A stretch of DNA of 56,569 nucleotides, taken from Candidatus Intestinimonas stercoravium (GTDB lineage: Bacteria; Bacillota; Clostridia; Oscillospirales; Oscillospiraceae). Numbering within the stretch: the first letter of the stretch is position 1; each line of letters begins with the position of its first letter. A program made the translations under genes and the position numbers. A model generated the notes under the pieces. The model was not told the origin of the DNA. It made no database searches and was given only the letters and a program-made list of their open reading frames with translations. The stretch covers positions 1 to 56,569 of the forward strand of contig DWZK01000082.1 of assembly GCA_019117605.1 (NCBI GenBank). The letters are read 5' to 3'. Shown here in pieces: positions 1 to 9,086 of this stretch.

Positions 1-1
1 G

Positions 2-967
2 CGGGAACAGACCTTGAATCAGCTGCTCACAGAGATGGACGGATTTGAGGAGAACACCGGCGTCATCATCCTGGCGGCCACCAACCGGCCCGAGTCCCTG
101 GATCCCGCCCTCACCCGCCCCGGCCGTTTCGACCGGCGGGTGCCGGTGGAGCTGCCCGACCTGAAGGGCCGGGAGGAGATCCTGAAGGTCCACGCCAGGA
201 AGATCAAAGTGGCCGAGGACGTGGACTGGGAGAAGATCGCCCGGATGGCCTCCGGCGCCTCCGGCGCGGAGCTGGCCAACATCGTCAACGAGGCCGCCCT
301 CCGGGCGGTGCGGGACGGGCGGCGCTACGCCACTCAGGCGGACCTGGAGGAGAGCATCGAGGTGGTCATCGCCGGCTACCAGAAGAAGAACGCCATCCTC
401 ACCGACCAGGAGAAGTGGACCGTGGCCTACCACGAGACCGGCCACGCCCTGGTGGCCGCCATGCAGACCCACTCCGCCCCGGTGCAGAAGATCACCATCA
501 TCCCCCGCACCTCCGGCGCTCTGGGCTACACCATGCAGGTGGAGGAGGGCGACCACTACCTGATGAGCCAGGCGGAGCTGGAGAACAGGATCGCCACCCT
601 CACCGGCGGCCGGGCCGCCGAGGAGCTGATCTTCCACTCGGCCTCCACCGGGGCCTCCAACGACATCGAGCAGGCCACCAAGCTGGCCCGGGCCATGATC
701 ACCCGCTACGGCATGAGCGAGGACTTCGACATGGTGGCGCTGGAGACCGTGCAGGACCAGTACCTGGGCGGAGACGCCTCCCTGGCCTGCTCTCCGGAGA
801 CGGCGGCAGAGATCGACAGGCAGGTGGTGTCCGTGGTGAAGAGGCAGCATGAGAAGGCGCTGAAGATCCTGGAGGAGAACCAGGATAAGCTCCATGAGCT
901 CTCCAAGTATCTCTACGAGAAAGAGACCATCACCGGCGAAGCGTTCATGACGATCCTGGAGCGCTGA
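2..967 (+). CDS. ftsH: ATP-dependent zinc metalloprotease FtsH, C-terminal part
   Basis: Membrane-anchored AAA+ protease that degrades misfolded and regulatory membrane proteins. Only the last ~321 residues are here; the reading frame is open through base 2, so the N-terminal membrane segments and Walker A lie outside the window. Visible are the end of the AAA domain with the second region of homology ([20 protein letters not shown], arginine fingers), the lid, and the M41 peptidase domain with the zinc motif HETGH (in [10 protein letters not shown]) and the downstream acidic ligand region. The C-terminus ends normally, shortly after the peptidase helices. A stem CTTGCGGG/CCCGCAAG lies just downstream but has no T-run. 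Identification is firm. Confidence 0.96.
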   Translation, partial: REQTLNQLLTEMDGFEENTGVIILAATNRPESLDPALTRPGRFDRRVPVELPDLKGREEILKVHARKIKVAEDVDWEKIARMASGASGAELANIVNEAALRAVRDGRRYATQADLEESIEVVIAGYQKKNAILTDQEKWTVAYHETGHALVAAMQTHSAPVQKITIIPRTSGALGYTMQVEEGDHYLMSQAELENRIATLTGGRAAEELIFHSASTGASNDIEQATKLARAMITRYGMSEDFDMVALETVQDQYLGGDASLACSPETAAEIDRQVVSVVKRQHEKALKILEENQDKLHELSKYLYEKETITGEAFMTILER

Positions 968-1053
968 ATATCGCGACATGCCCGCTTGCGGGGCCGGCTC
1001 TCCCGGTCCCGCAAGTCGCTTGGATGAGACTGATACCCAAAAGGTGGGAAGAC

Positions 1054-1335
1054 ATGATACGATCACTTCAAAAGATGCAGCGGCGGGAGTGGATCATGGC
1101 CGCTGTCTGCGCGGTCCTGATCCTGGGACAGATCTATTTCGACCTGTCCCTCCCGGACCGCATGAGCGAGCTGACGGTGCTCATCAAGACCCCGGGGAGC
1201 GCCATGGACGACATCCTGCGCACGGGCCTGGATATGCTGGGCTGCACCCTGGCCAGCGCCGTGCTGTGCGTCGTCTGCGGCCACCTCACCGCCCGGCGGG
1301 GCCCCAGCGCTCCACAGTCGATGCCGTCATCTTAA
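1054..1335 (+). pseudogene. Truncated N-terminus of an ABC exporter (membrane domain plus ATPase type)
   Basis: A 93-residue reading frame whose first ~80 residues (KMQRREWIMAAVCAVLILGQ, then YFDLSLPDRMSELTVLIKTP) look like the start of clostridial ABC exporters that fuse a membrane domain to an ATPase: a basic cap, first transmembrane helix, the 'DL-LP-MSE-T' extracellular loop, and the second helix. It then stops after a short unrelated tail. Full-length members are ~580-750 residues. I looked in the other frames after base ~1310 and saw no continuation, so this reads as a deletion remnant rather than a simple frameshift. Start chosen at 1054 for the SD-like AAGGTGGG. The convergent two-component system is of a kind often found beside such exporters. 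The homology is by recall. Confidence 0.6.
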
Positions 1336-1437
1336 AGGGGGATCGTTCGCCGATCGCTTGGATATCGTTTGAGCGATGTTAAAAGTGCCCGTCTTTATCT
1401 GCAGGTCCTGCCCTTCGCCGCCGGGCGAGGTATAAAG

Positions 1438-1471
1438 ATGGTCTGGACATCGAATCCGATGTCCAGACCAT
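1438..1471. terminator. Perfect 15-bp hairpin terminator
   Basis: ATGGTCTGGACATCG pairs with CGATGTCCAGACCAT across a 4-base AATC loop. It sits just after the stop of the minus-strand gene at 1474, with TTTT on the plus side and CTTT on the minus side, so it could end transcription from both directions. Confidence 0.8.
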
Positions 1472-1473
1472 TT

Positions 1474-2052
1474 TCAGTGCAGGAGACGGTCTCCCCTTTC
1501 GCAGATCGTCTCGATCTCGTCGTATTTCTGTTCCTTCAGCGGCTCGATCTCCGCCGTCTTCTTTCGGACCCATCTCCTGTAGAGGGGGTACGGGCAGATC
1601 CACCCGATCATGCCCGGGATGGCCAGCAGGATGGTCAGCCAGATCGCCGGGGGCGATGCCGTGACCGCAAAGGTGGAGCCGGCCATGAACGCGGTGCCGA
1701 TGGCCCCTATCACCAGAGCGGCCATGGTCGCCGTCGTGGTCTTGGCCCGCTCCAGGGCCTGGAGCTCAGCGACACAGCCGTCAAAGTTGCGCTGGAGCCG
1801 GGTCAGTTCCGTCTTGTTGCAGATGCTGCGGTCCCGGCGGAAGTACAGTGTCATGGTCTCCTTTTTACCGGACGCCCCCGTTTTGCGCGTCTGCCGGTCC
1901 TGCCCGCCGCCCGTCTCATGGTTGGGGTCCTGTTCCCATCCAAAACAGGGATAGCTGTCCAGGCACAGAGAGGAGAGCTCTCTGGGGACATCGATCTCCC
2001 GGTATTCATAGCCGATATGGCCGCTTTCGTTCCTTCTGATCTCACTGGTCAT
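1474..2052 (-). CDS. Conserved hypothetical membrane protein with two transmembrane helices
   Basis: 192 residues. The N-terminal part (ESGHIGYEYREIDVP, then a YPCFGWE segment) is followed by a linker, then MTLYFRRDRSICNKTELTRL, two hydrophobic segments (around residues 108-130 and 136-160) and a charged C-terminal helix ending in EQKYDEIETICERGDRLL. I recognise this arrangement as a family of uncharacterised clostridial membrane proteins, but know no function. It starts 2 bases after the histidine-kinase stop, so it is the third gene of the regulator-kinase operon and may be a membrane partner of the kinase (inference). A hairpin terminator follows directly. Confidence 0.7.
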   Translation of the reverse strand: MTSEIRRNESGHIGYEYREIDVPRELSSLCLDSYPCFGWEQDPNHETGGGQDRQTRKTGASGKKETMTLYFRRDRSICNKTELTRLQRNFDGCVAELQALERAKTTTATMAALVIGAIGTAFMAGSTFAVTASPPAIWLTILLAIPGMIGWICPYPLYRRWVRKKTAEIEPLKEQKYDEIETICERGDRLLH

Positions 2053-2054
2053 AG

Positions 2055-3131
2055 TCAGTCATTCTCCCTCTCTTCCCTATGGACTGGTATCTGAACGGTG
2101 AAGGTCGTCCCCCGGCCCTCCGCGCTCTCCACCTGGATCGCCGCGTCCATGAGCTGGAGGACCCGAAGGACCAGGGCCAGACCCAATCCGTTGCCCTCCG
2201 TGGCGTGGGAGGTGTCTCCCTGGTAGAACTTATCAAAGATGTGCCTCTGGGCTTCCGGCGCGATCCCGCAGCCGGTGTCGGACACGGAGACAGTGACATG
2301 GGCCCCATCGGAGGTCTGCCGCAAAGTGACGAGCCCGCCCGGCTCTGTGAATTTGAATGCGTTGGAGAGCAGGTTGTTCCACACCAGCTCCATGAGACTG
2401 GCGTCCCCATAGATGGTGGCCCGGTCCTCCAGCTCCGCTTCAAAGACGATCTGCTTCTCCTCCCAGACCGGCTCGAAGCTCATGGCGCAGTCGCTCAGCT
2501 GGCCGCACAGGTCGAAGGGCTCGCAGCGGGGGACGATCTGCTGGCTCTCCAGCTTGTTGAGCTTCAGGATGTTCGTGACAAGGGCGGAGAGCCTGCGGGT
2601 ACTGCTCAGGATCGAGGCGATACAGCTCTCCTGCTCCTCTCTCGTCAGGCCGGGCCTCCTGAGCAGCTGGGCATAGTTCTGGATCCCGGCCAGCGGGGTC
2701 TTGATCTCGTGGGACACGTTGGCGATGAAATCGGTCCGCATGGTCTCGATGCTGCCCAGCTCCGCCACCATCTTATTGAAGTCCAGGAACATCAGGTCCA
2801 GATAGTCGTGCCGGTCGGACGGGTGGACCGGCGGGATATAGACGGAGAAGTCCCCATGGGCCACCTTGTCCGCCGCTTTTGCCAGCTCCTTCATGGGCTT
2901 GTCGTAGGTCTTTATGATCTTGTGCCGGGTGAAGAGCGTCAGGCCCGCCGCCACCAAGCACCAGTAGGCCGATGGGATCAGGACCTGGACCACGCTCGGC
3001 CATTGGTTCTCGTTGATCAGTGTGACCAGGCCCATGTGGATGCCGGACATCAGGAGAAGGGTCAGGAGGTAGAGGGCGAACAGAGAGGCGGGGAACCGGG
3101 ACTCCCACCTCCGTCTCTCCTGCGCCTTCAT
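2055..3131 (-). CDS. Sensor histidine kinase (HAMP, HisKA, HATPase)
   Basis: 358 residues. Two transmembrane helices at the N-terminus (about residues 14-35 and 47-67) enclose only a very short outside loop, so stimulus sensing may be within the membrane or through a partner. A HAMP-like segment follows, then the H-box FIANVSHEIKTPLAG with the phospho-acceptor histidine, and the ATP-binding N, G1 and G2 boxes (NNLLSNAFKFT, DTGCGIA, GNGLGLAL). Start overlaps the response-regulator stop by 4 bases (ATGA), indicating translational coupling. The short sensor loop is typical of kinases working with ABC transporters; the only transporter nearby is the remnant at 1054. Confidence 0.93.
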   Translation of the reverse strand: MKAQERRRWESRFPASLFALYLLTLLLMSGIHMGLVTLINENQWPSVVQVLIPSAYWCLVAAGLTLFTRHKIIKTYDKPMKELAKAADKVAHGDFSVYIPPVHPSDRHDYLDLMFLDFNKMVAELGSIETMRTDFIANVSHEIKTPLAGIQNYAQLLRRPGLTREEQESCIASILSSTRRLSALVTNILKLNKLESQQIVPRCEPFDLCGQLSDCAMSFEPVWEEKQIVFEAELEDRATIYGDASLMELVWNNLLSNAFKFTEPGGLVTLRQTSDGAHVTVSVSDTGCGIAPEAQRHIFDKFYQGDTSHATEGNGLGLALVLRVLQLMDAAIQVESAEGRGTTFTVQIPVHREEREND

Positions 3132-3799
3132 TTTATCACCGCCTTATAGCCCAGGCCCCGGACCGTCCGGATCTCGAAGTCCGGACAGACGGAGAACTTG
3201 TCCCGCAGCTTGGTGATATACACGTCCACCGCCCGCAGGCCGGTCTCGCTCTCCACCCCCCAGAACTCGTCCATGAGCTGGGAACGGGAGAAGGCGTGGT
3301 TGGGGTAGGAGAGCAGCTTGTATATGATGTTGAACTCCCGGGTCGTCACCGGGATATCCTCCCCGTCCATCGTGGCGGAGAGGGCGTCCGCATCCAGGAC
3401 CAGCCCTCCCACCTCCAGCTTGCGGCTGGCCTCGATGTTGGCCCGGCGCAGGAGGGCCCGCACCCGCATCAGCAGCTCGCTGAAGTCGATGGGCTTCACC
3501 ATGTAGTCGTCTATCCCCAGATCGAAGCCCTTCTGCTTTGCCGTGATGTCGTCCCGGGCGGACATGAAGAGGATGGGGATGGCCTTGTTGATCCCCCGCA
3601 CTGTCCCGGCAAACTCGAATCCATCGATCCCCGGCATCATGATATCGGATATGATCAGGTCATAGATATGGCCGTACATGGCATCGTAAGCCGCCTGGGC
3701 ACTGAGACAGCCTTTCGCCTCATACCCGCAGTCGTTCAGGTAAGTGCATACGCTCTGCGTCAATCTCACGTCGTCATCCACAACAAGGATCTTGATCAT
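3128..3799 (-). CDS. OmpR-family response regulator
   Basis: 223 residues, started at the ATG of MIKILVVDDDVRLTQS. The receiver domain has the acidic pair DDD near residue 9, the phospho-acceptor aspartate in LIISDIMMPG, the conserved Ser/Thr (FMSAR) and the lysine in MVKPIDF. The C-terminal winged helix carries ITTREFNIIYKLLSYP-type and RAVDVYITKLRDK recognition segments and ends RTVRGLGYKAVIK. A longer frame exists upstream (to 3919) but its residues look non-coding. First gene of a three-gene operon (regulator, kinase, small membrane protein). Confidence 0.94.
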   Translation of the reverse strand: MIKILVVDDDVRLTQSVCTYLNDCGYEAKGCLSAQAAYDAMYGHIYDLIISDIMMPGIDGFEFAGTVRGINKAIPILFMSARDDITAKQKGFDLGIDDYMVKPIDFSELLMRVRALLRRANIEASRKLEVGGLVLDADALSATMDGEDIPVTTREFNIIYKLLSYPNHAFSRSQLMDEFWGVESETGLRAVDVYITKLRDKFSVCPDFEIRTVRGLGYKAVIK

Positions 3800-3917
3800 C
3801 TCACCGCTCCTCCCGTCTCGTCCCGGTGTTTCCCCGGCATCTGCCATGCCCCGCGGGCCCCGGCCAGAGCGCCGGAGGCCGCCGGGAAGCGTGTCCCCTT
3901 CGTCTGTCGATGATACC

Positions 3918-3946
3918 ATAACATAAGATCGTTTTCATTTTGTTAA
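3918..3946 (-). promoter_or_regulatory. Likely promoter of the two-component operon
   Basis: On the minus strand TTAACA and TGTTAT are separated by 17 bases, about 120 bases upstream of the response-regulator start. Moderate match to the sigma-A consensus. Confidence 0.4.
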
Positions 3947-4193
3947 AGTCCGTGCGCTCTTTGAAAAATTTTATGGGCTGCGGCCCGTCCTCGCCATCCT
4001 TGCGCGGGGGCAGGCCGTCTTGTTCTGAGGCCGGTCTCCACCCGAGAAAGGCGTCTATTTAGGCATGAGATCTGCTGATATGTATTTGCGGGGCAGTCCT
4101 TCCGGACCTGACAGCGGCTCCTCAAAGACTATGCCCATCTGCTCTCTCATCGACATTTCCACGATATGGGGCGTCCAATATGAGATAGACTGC
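3947..4193. other. Intergenic region between divergent regulators
   Basis: Part of a 554-base gap between the response regulator and EBP1. Reading frames here are short and lack ribosome binding sites or recognisable protein motifs. I see no repeat, RNA or mobile element in it. Confidence 0.4.
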
Positions 4194-4222
4194 CAGACAG
4201 ACGCCGCGATATGCGGTATAAT
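4194..4222 (+). promoter_or_regulatory. Possible sigma-A promoter for EBP1
   Basis: A perfect TATAAT lies at 4217-4222 with CAGACA 17 bases upstream (weak -35). It would give a leader of about 125 bases before the activator gene at 4354. Confidence 0.45.
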
Positions 4223-4353
4223 AGTCATATATGTCGGGTCAGATGGTGTCGCACGGGGCTACCGGCAGGGAGGATGGGGCACGGACGCACATGCCGCACA
4301 GGTCCGGCAGCAGTGGGCTATCACGTTCTTTTGCTCTGATGGAGGTGGGAAAC

Positions 4354-5706
4354 ATGGACCTGGAACGTACGATCATATCCGCTCTGGACGCGATCGATGA
4401 GCGCATCACGGTCATCGATGAGGAGGGCAGGATCGTCTTCTGCAACCGGGCCTACCGTGAGCTTCTGAAACGGGAGCTTGGCGAAAAGGCGCTCCCCGTG
4501 GAGGGCAAGCTGCTTCGTGAGCTTCGCCCGGGCGCGCGGCTCCCGGATGTGCTCCGAGACGGGAAGCCGGCTGTCCGGATCCTAAGGAAAGAGAGTGCCA
4601 GCTCTTACTTTGCCAATACATATCCGATCAGGGAGGAGGGCAAGGTCAGGGGCGGGATATCCGTAGGGCTGAATATCCAAGACGCCTATCTTTTGACAGA
4701 GGAGTACAAGAAGTATGAACAGAAGCGGCAGCAGGCGATCAAGACTGTCAATCAGCGCTCTGCGGCGCGATATACATTCGATGATATCGTGGCGGTGGAC
4801 CCGCGCTCCAAAGCGGTAAAGGCCTTCGCCTACCGGATCGCGCAGAGCGATGTCACGGTCCTGCTGCAGTCGGAGACGGGGACAGGCAAAGAGCTCTACG
4901 CCCAGGCGATACACAACGCCAGCGGGCGGCGCAGGGAGATGTTCGTGCCGGTCAACTGCGCCAACTTCACCTCCAGCATGCTGGAGTCGGAGCTGTTCGG
5001 CTATGTGGATGGGGCCTTCACCGGGGCAAAAAAAGGGGGAAAGATCGGACTGTTCGAGGCCGCCAACGGAGGTACGCTGTTTTTAGACGAGATCTCCGAG
5101 ATGGACCTCCCGTTGCAGTCCAAGTTGCTCAGGGCGCTGCAGGAGCGGAGGATCAGGCCGGTGGGCGGCGTTCGTGAGGTCGATGTGGATGTGCGGATCA
5201 TCGCAGCCTGCAACGCCGACCTGGCTCAGTATGTGGAGAACGGGAAGTTCCGCAAGGACCTGTATTTCAGGCTGGACATCGCCTCTGTCAAGGTCCCGCC
5301 CCTGCGGGACCGCCCTGCGGACATCCCGGAGCTGTCCAAGGTCATCATACAGGAGATGGCCGCCAAGATGAAACGTCCCCTCTCCATCACCTCCGAGGCG
5401 GTCATGTCGCTCCAAAGATACCACTGGCCCGGGAACGTCCGCGAACTGCGGAACGTATTGGAGCTCTCCGCCTTCATGACCAGCGGCGAGACGATCGAAG
5501 AGAGCGACCTGCCGCCTCTGGCGCAGGACCTGGAAGAGCCGGATCCCGTGCCGTTGAAGGAGCGGATCCGCGCTTATGAGCTGCAGGAGATCCGCAGGAC
5601 GGTCCAGAGATATGGCGATACGACGGAGGGGAAATGCCTGGCTGCGAAGGCGCTCGGTATCTCCCTCAGCACACTGTATCGAAAGCTGGATGCCTCTCTC
5701 CCCTGA
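4354..5706 (+). CDS. Sigma-54-dependent transcriptional activator (PAS, AAA+, Fis-type HTH), EBP1
   Basis: 450 residues starting at MDLERTIISAL, chosen because GGAGGTGGG precedes that ATG by 5 bases. Residues ~10-120 form a PAS sensor (ITVIDEEGRIVFCNRAYREL). The AAA+ domain has a Walker A reading SETGTGKE at ~173-180 (first glycine replaced by serine), the sigma-54-contact loop GAFTGA at ~220, Walker B TLFLDE, and the WPGNVREL sensor-2 motif. The C-terminal ~40 residues are a Fis-like helix-turn-helix (AAKALGISLSTLYRKL). It probably senses a small ligand and activates the sigma-54 promoter 158 bases downstream of its stop, driving the CitMHS-AtuA-BKACE operon. EBP2 (31681-33033) has the same length and domain order. 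Confidence 0.95.
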   Translation: MDLERTIISALDAIDERITVIDEEGRIVFCNRAYRELLKRELGEKALPVEGKLLRELRPGARLPDVLRDGKPAVRILRKESASSYFANTYPIREEGKVRGGISVGLNIQDAYLLTEEYKKYEQKRQQAIKTVNQRSAARYTFDDIVAVDPRSKAVKAFAYRIAQSDVTVLLQSETGTGKELYAQAIHNASGRRREMFVPVNCANFTSSMLESELFGYVDGAFTGAKKGGKIGLFEAANGGTLFLDEISEMDLPLQSKLLRALQERRIRPVGGVREVDVDVRIIAACNADLAQYVENGKFRKDLYFRLDIASVKVPPLRDRPADIPELSKVIIQEMAAKMKRPLSITSEAVMSLQRYHWPGNVRELRNVLELSAFMTSGETIEESDLPPLAQDLEEPDPVPLKERIRAYELQEIRRTVQRYGDTTEGKCLAAKALGISLSTLYRKLDASLP

Positions 5707-5823
5707 TGGGGCCCGATCTCTCATTTTTGCAAATAGATCCTCAAGATCGCGAGATCGGCGGCAGGGCTCTCGCCGCATGGCCTGCGGCGGCAGACCTCCC
5801 CTGAAGGATCCTTATATTTGAGA

Positions 5824-5860
5824 AAAGGCCGGCGGATATCAACGGTATCCGCCGGCCTTT
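5824..5860 (+). terminator. Intrinsic terminator after EBP1
   Basis: AAAGGCCGGCGGATA pairs perfectly with TATCCGCCGGCCTTT (15 bp). It ends only 3 bases before the sigma-54 promoter, isolating the activator gene from the operon it controls. Confidence 0.85.
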
Positions 5861-5863
5861 CCT

Positions 5864-5878
5864 TGGCACGATATTTGC
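5864..5878 (+). promoter_or_regulatory. Sigma-54 (-24/-12) promoter
   Basis: TGGCACGATATTTGC matches the consensus TGGCAC-N5-TTGC, with exactly 10 bases between the invariant GG and GC. Start of transcription is expected near 5890, giving a ~115-base leader before the CitMHS gene. Confidence 0.92.
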
Positions 5879-6005
5879 AATATATAGAAGGCAGATGATG
5901 TCCCGGCGGGCCCAGACTGTATGCGGGGGGAGGCGGTATCTGCAGCATGGGGCCCTATCGGTGTCCGAAGTCCCGACCATGGATCAAGAGAAAGGAGCGA
6001 CTACA

Positions 6006-7292
6006 ATGACTGCAGCTGTTGGTTTCATCCTGTTGATCGTCATCATCGGATCTCTTCTCACCAAAAAAGTGTCTGTCCACATGGCTCTGGCCATCCCGCC
6101 CATCGTCGCGGCGCTGATACTTGGCTTCAGTATCAGTGATATCGGTTCCTTCTGTTCCGCCGGCATCACCAGCAATGCCGGCACCGGCATCATGCTGGCC
6201 TTTGCCGTATTGTTCTTCAGCATCCTGTACGACGCCGGTATGTTCGACCCGGTGATCGGCGCCATCATCAGGATCGCAGGAGGGGACCCCGCCAAGATCA
6301 CCATCGCCACATGTGTGGTGTCCGTCATCGCGCATCTGGACGGCTCCGGGGCCACCACTTTCCTGATCGCCTGCTCGGCCTTCCTCCCGGTATATACAGC
6401 CCTGGGGATGCGGCCCATCGTACTGGCCATGTGCACCGGCATGACTGCCGGCATCATGAATCTGATCCCCTGGGGCGGCCCGACCTTGCGGGCGGCCACA
6501 TCCCTCTCCATGGATGCCACCGAGCTGTTCCTGCCCATGCTGCCCTGGATGGTCGTGGGCATGGCGGCGGTCTTCGTCATGGCCTGGGTCCTGGGACTTC
6601 GCGAGCGCAAGCGGGTCGGGGTCCACAGGGAGCTGGCCGTGGAGATCGCCAACTCCGGTGACCCGGAACGCGACTCCCTCAAGCGCCCCAAGCTGACGAT
6701 CCCGAACCTGGTCATCTGCCTGGGCGCCATCATCGTCATCCTCTTCAGCTGGCTGCCGGCCGTGGTCGTGTTCGTCGTCCTCACCCCAGTGATCCTCATC
6801 CTGAACTACCCGGATCCCAAAGAGCAGCAAAAGCGCATCATGGCTGCGGCTCCCAACGCGTTCTATACGGCGTCGGTCATCTTCACCGCCGGCATCCTGA
6901 CCGGCGTCCTCTCCGGTACCGGCATGGTGGAGGCCATGGCCCTGGCGGTGGCCAGCGTCGTGCCCACTAGTCTGGGCGCCTTCGTGACCCCTATCATCGG
7001 CTTCTTCGCGCCCATCCTCTATGTGTTCATCGACGCGGACTCCTTCTACTACGGCCTGCTGCCTGTGTTGGCCGCCTCTTTCGAGGGGATCGGAGTGGAC
7101 CCCGTGAAGATCGCCCACGCCATGCTGATCGGCCAGATCATCTTTGCCTGTCAGCCTGTCACCGCCTCTTCCTGGCTGCTGTGCAGCTATGTCGATGTAG
7201 ATATGAGCGATATGCAGAAGCATATCCTCCCGATGGGCCTCATCATCGCAGTGCTCCTGATCCTGGTCGGGCTGCCCCTCGGCATCATCTGA
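6006..7292 (+). CDS. CitMHS-family carboxylate transporter (module 1)
   Basis: 428 residues starting at MTAAVGFILLIVIIGSLLTK; AAAGGAGCG lies 6 bases upstream. An ATG 27 bases earlier is less well placed. Hydrophobic throughout, with family signatures HLDGSGATTFLIACSAFLPV and MNLIPWGGPTLRAATSL (the two re-entrant-loop-like repeats), and a charged central loop around residues 195-225 (LGLRERKRVG). The family imports citrate or related di/tricarboxylates with cations. It is the first gene behind the sigma-54 promoter and has a paralogue at 30010-31386. Since the operon lacks citrate lyase genes, the substrate is probably another organic acid (inference). Confidence 0.9.
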   Translation: MTAAVGFILLIVIIGSLLTKKVSVHMALAIPPIVAALILGFSISDIGSFCSAGITSNAGTGIMLAFAVLFFSILYDAGMFDPVIGAIIRIAGGDPAKITIATCVVSVIAHLDGSGATTFLIACSAFLPVYTALGMRPIVLAMCTGMTAGIMNLIPWGGPTLRAATSLSMDATELFLPMLPWMVVGMAAVFVMAWVLGLRERKRVGVHRELAVEIANSGDPERDSLKRPKLTIPNLVICLGAIIVILFSWLPAVVVFVVLTPVILILNYPDPKEQQKRIMAAAPNAFYTASVIFTAGILTGVLSGTGMVEAMALAVASVVPTSLGAFVTPIIGFFAPILYVFIDADSFYYGLLPVLAASFEGIGVDPVKIAHAMLIGQIIFACQPVTASSWLLCSYVDVDMSDMQKHILPMGLIIAVLLILVGLPLGII

Positions 7293-7356
7293 CCAGCGGT
7301 CCCCGCAGTATCGGCAAGATAAGAGAAACATCCATCATAATCTTGGAGGGCTCATT

Positions 7357-8700
7357 ATGAAGACCATACGGATCGGTTCCGGCGCGGGCTATGCCGGCGA
7401 TATCATCTGGCCTGCGCTGGACATCATGGAACAGGGGGACCTGGACTATATCGCGTTCGAGTGTCTGGCAGAGCGCACGATCGCCCTTGCGCAGACCCAG
7501 AAGCTGGCCGACCCCGGCCTGGGGTACAACGACCGGCTGACAGAGCGGATGGAGAAGATCCTCCCCCTGGCGCACAAGGACCACATCAAGGTCATCACCA
7601 ACATGGGCGCGGCGAACGTGGCCGGTGCGGTGGCCGAGACCGTCCGGATCGCCCGGGAGCTGGGGCTCGCCGGCCTGAAGATCGCCGGCGTGGAGGGGGA
7701 TGACATCACCGGCCAGATCGGCCGGTATGAGGACCGCCCCCTGCTGGAGTCCGGCGCTCCTCTGGGGTCTTTGAAAGACATCGTCTCCGCCAACGTATAT
7801 CTGGGGGCCGCCGGTATCGTGGAGGCATTGAAGAGAGGGGCGGACATCGTCATCACGGGCCGCTGCGCCGACCCCGCTCTTTTCCTCGCCCCCCTCATCT
7901 ACGAGTTCGGGTGGCAGAGCGACGACCTGCTGGGCAAGGGCACGGCGGTGGGCCATCTGCTGGAGTGCGGCGGGTATCTGACCGGCGGCTACTTCGCCGG
8001 GCTGGGCAGGAGCCATGTAGACGACGTCTGGGACTTTGGCTATCCGATCGCGGAAGTGCGGGAGGACGGCTCTTTCTGTGTGACGAAGCTCCCCGGATCC
8101 GGCGGCCGCCTGGACCGGGCCACCTGTATCGAGCAGCTCCTCTATGAGATCCACGATCCGGCCAACTATATCACGCCGGACGTGGTCGCCGACTTCTCCC
8201 ACATCCAGTTCGAGGAGGTGGGGCCCAGCCGCGTCAAGGTCACCGGCGCCACGGGGCGGCCCGCGACACCGACCTACAAGGTCAGCATCGGCTACCGGGA
8301 CGGAGTCATCGGCACCACTGAGATCAGCAACGGAGGATACGGCGCCATAGAGCGGTGCGAGATCATGATCGAGGGCGCCAAAAAGATGTGGATGAAACGG
8401 ATCGGAAGGATGCCGGAAGAGCATAGGATCGGGATCATCGGATACAACGCTCAGGAGACGGGGCCGGAGATCCCCCTCCCGCCGAAGGAGCTCCTCACAG
8501 AGGGGCGGATACGCTGCGCGGTGCGGGGGCGGACGAGGGAAGAGGTCCAGCCTTATCTGGACTGTGTGACTTCGGGGCTGGGCGCCCACGCCTGCGGCGC
8601 CAGCGTCATGGTCCACAAGGTCGTGCCCGTATTGGCCATCGCATCCATCCTGGTCCCAAAAGCAGACGTCGAGCCCACCGTGATCTGTCAGGAGGTCTGA
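7357..8700 (+). CDS. AtuA-like acyclic terpene utilisation family protein (DUF1446), module 1
   Basis: 447 residues with RBS TTGGAGGG before MKTIRIGSGAGYAGD. Other marks are ECLAERTIALAQ, ITNMGAAN, ITGRCADPALFLAP, HLLECGGYLTGGYFAG and NYITPDVVADF, which place it in the AtuA/DUF1446 family. AtuA is required for citronellol/geraniol breakdown in Pseudomonas, where a CoA-lyase role has been suggested but, to my knowledge, not settled. The small C-terminal domain found in long AtuA proteins is missing and is instead encoded by the next gene, 2 bases downstream. The close paralogue at 28613-29959 shares most of these motifs. Cytoplasmic; exact reaction unknown. Confidence 0.88.
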   Translation: MKTIRIGSGAGYAGDIIWPALDIMEQGDLDYIAFECLAERTIALAQTQKLADPGLGYNDRLTERMEKILPLAHKDHIKVITNMGAANVAGAVAETVRIARELGLAGLKIAGVEGDDITGQIGRYEDRPLLESGAPLGSLKDIVSANVYLGAAGIVEALKRGADIVITGRCADPALFLAPLIYEFGWQSDDLLGKGTAVGHLLECGGYLTGGYFAGLGRSHVDDVWDFGYPIAEVREDGSFCVTKLPGSGGRLDRATCIEQLLYEIHDPANYITPDVVADFSHIQFEEVGPSRVKVTGATGRPATPTYKVSIGYRDGVIGTTEISNGGYGAIERCEIMIEGAKKMWMKRIGRMPEEHRIGIIGYNAQETGPEIPLPPKELLTEGRIRCAVRGRTREEVQPYLDCVTSGLGAHACGASVMVHKVVPVLAIASILVPKADVEPTVICQEV

Positions 8701-8702
8701 CT

Positions 8703-9011
8703 ATGAAGCTGAAGGATATCGCCCACTCCAGGACGGGGGACAAGGGGAACATCTCCAACATCTCCGTCATCGTATACGACCAGAAGGATTACGGCCTCAT
8801 CGTGGAGAAAGTGACCGCCCAGCGTGTCAAAAGATTTTTCTGCGACCGTGTGAAGGGCGAGGTCGTCCGGTACGAGCTCCCCCAGCTGGGCGCGCTCAAC
8901 TTCGTGATGTACGACGCCTTGGGGGGAGGGGTCACCCGTTCTCTCGACCTCGACCCCCATGGGAAGAGCCTGAGCCAATATCTCCTGTATATGGACCTCG
9001 ACCAGGCGTGA
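8703..9011 (+). CDS. Small AtuA-like C-terminal-domain protein, module 1
   Basis: 102 residues: MKLKDIAHSRTGDKGNISNI, then a β-strand/helix pattern and NFVMYDALGGGVTRSL near residue 70. This corresponds to the C-terminal ferredoxin-fold-like domain of long AtuA proteins (the AHxRxGDKGNxxNI signature), here as a separate polypeptide. The SD AGGAGGT overlaps the end of the upstream AtuA gene and only 2 bases separate the reading frames, so the two proteins probably form one enzyme (inference). Paralogue at 28285-28584. Confidence 0.88.
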   Translation: MKLKDIAHSRTGDKGNISNISVIVYDQKDYGLIVEKVTAQRVKRFFCDRVKGEVVRYELPQLGALNFVMYDALGGGVTRSLDLDPHGKSLSQYLLYMDLDQA

Positions 9012-9086
9012 TACCGCACGGTCCGCATCGATAACGGACAGACGAGAGGCCGATACGGACGGTCTCGAAGGAAAGGTGGATGCCCT

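Noticed and set aside
3943-4125. 60-residue frame upstream of EBP1
   Set aside because: No SD, no motif, and the composition is not like neighbouring genes.
5707-5823. Upstream activator sites for EBP1
   Set aside because: I looked for a palindrome matching the module 2 or 3 sites. There are AGATC repeats and a GCCGCA/TGCGGC pair, but none is symmetric enough or repeated to call.
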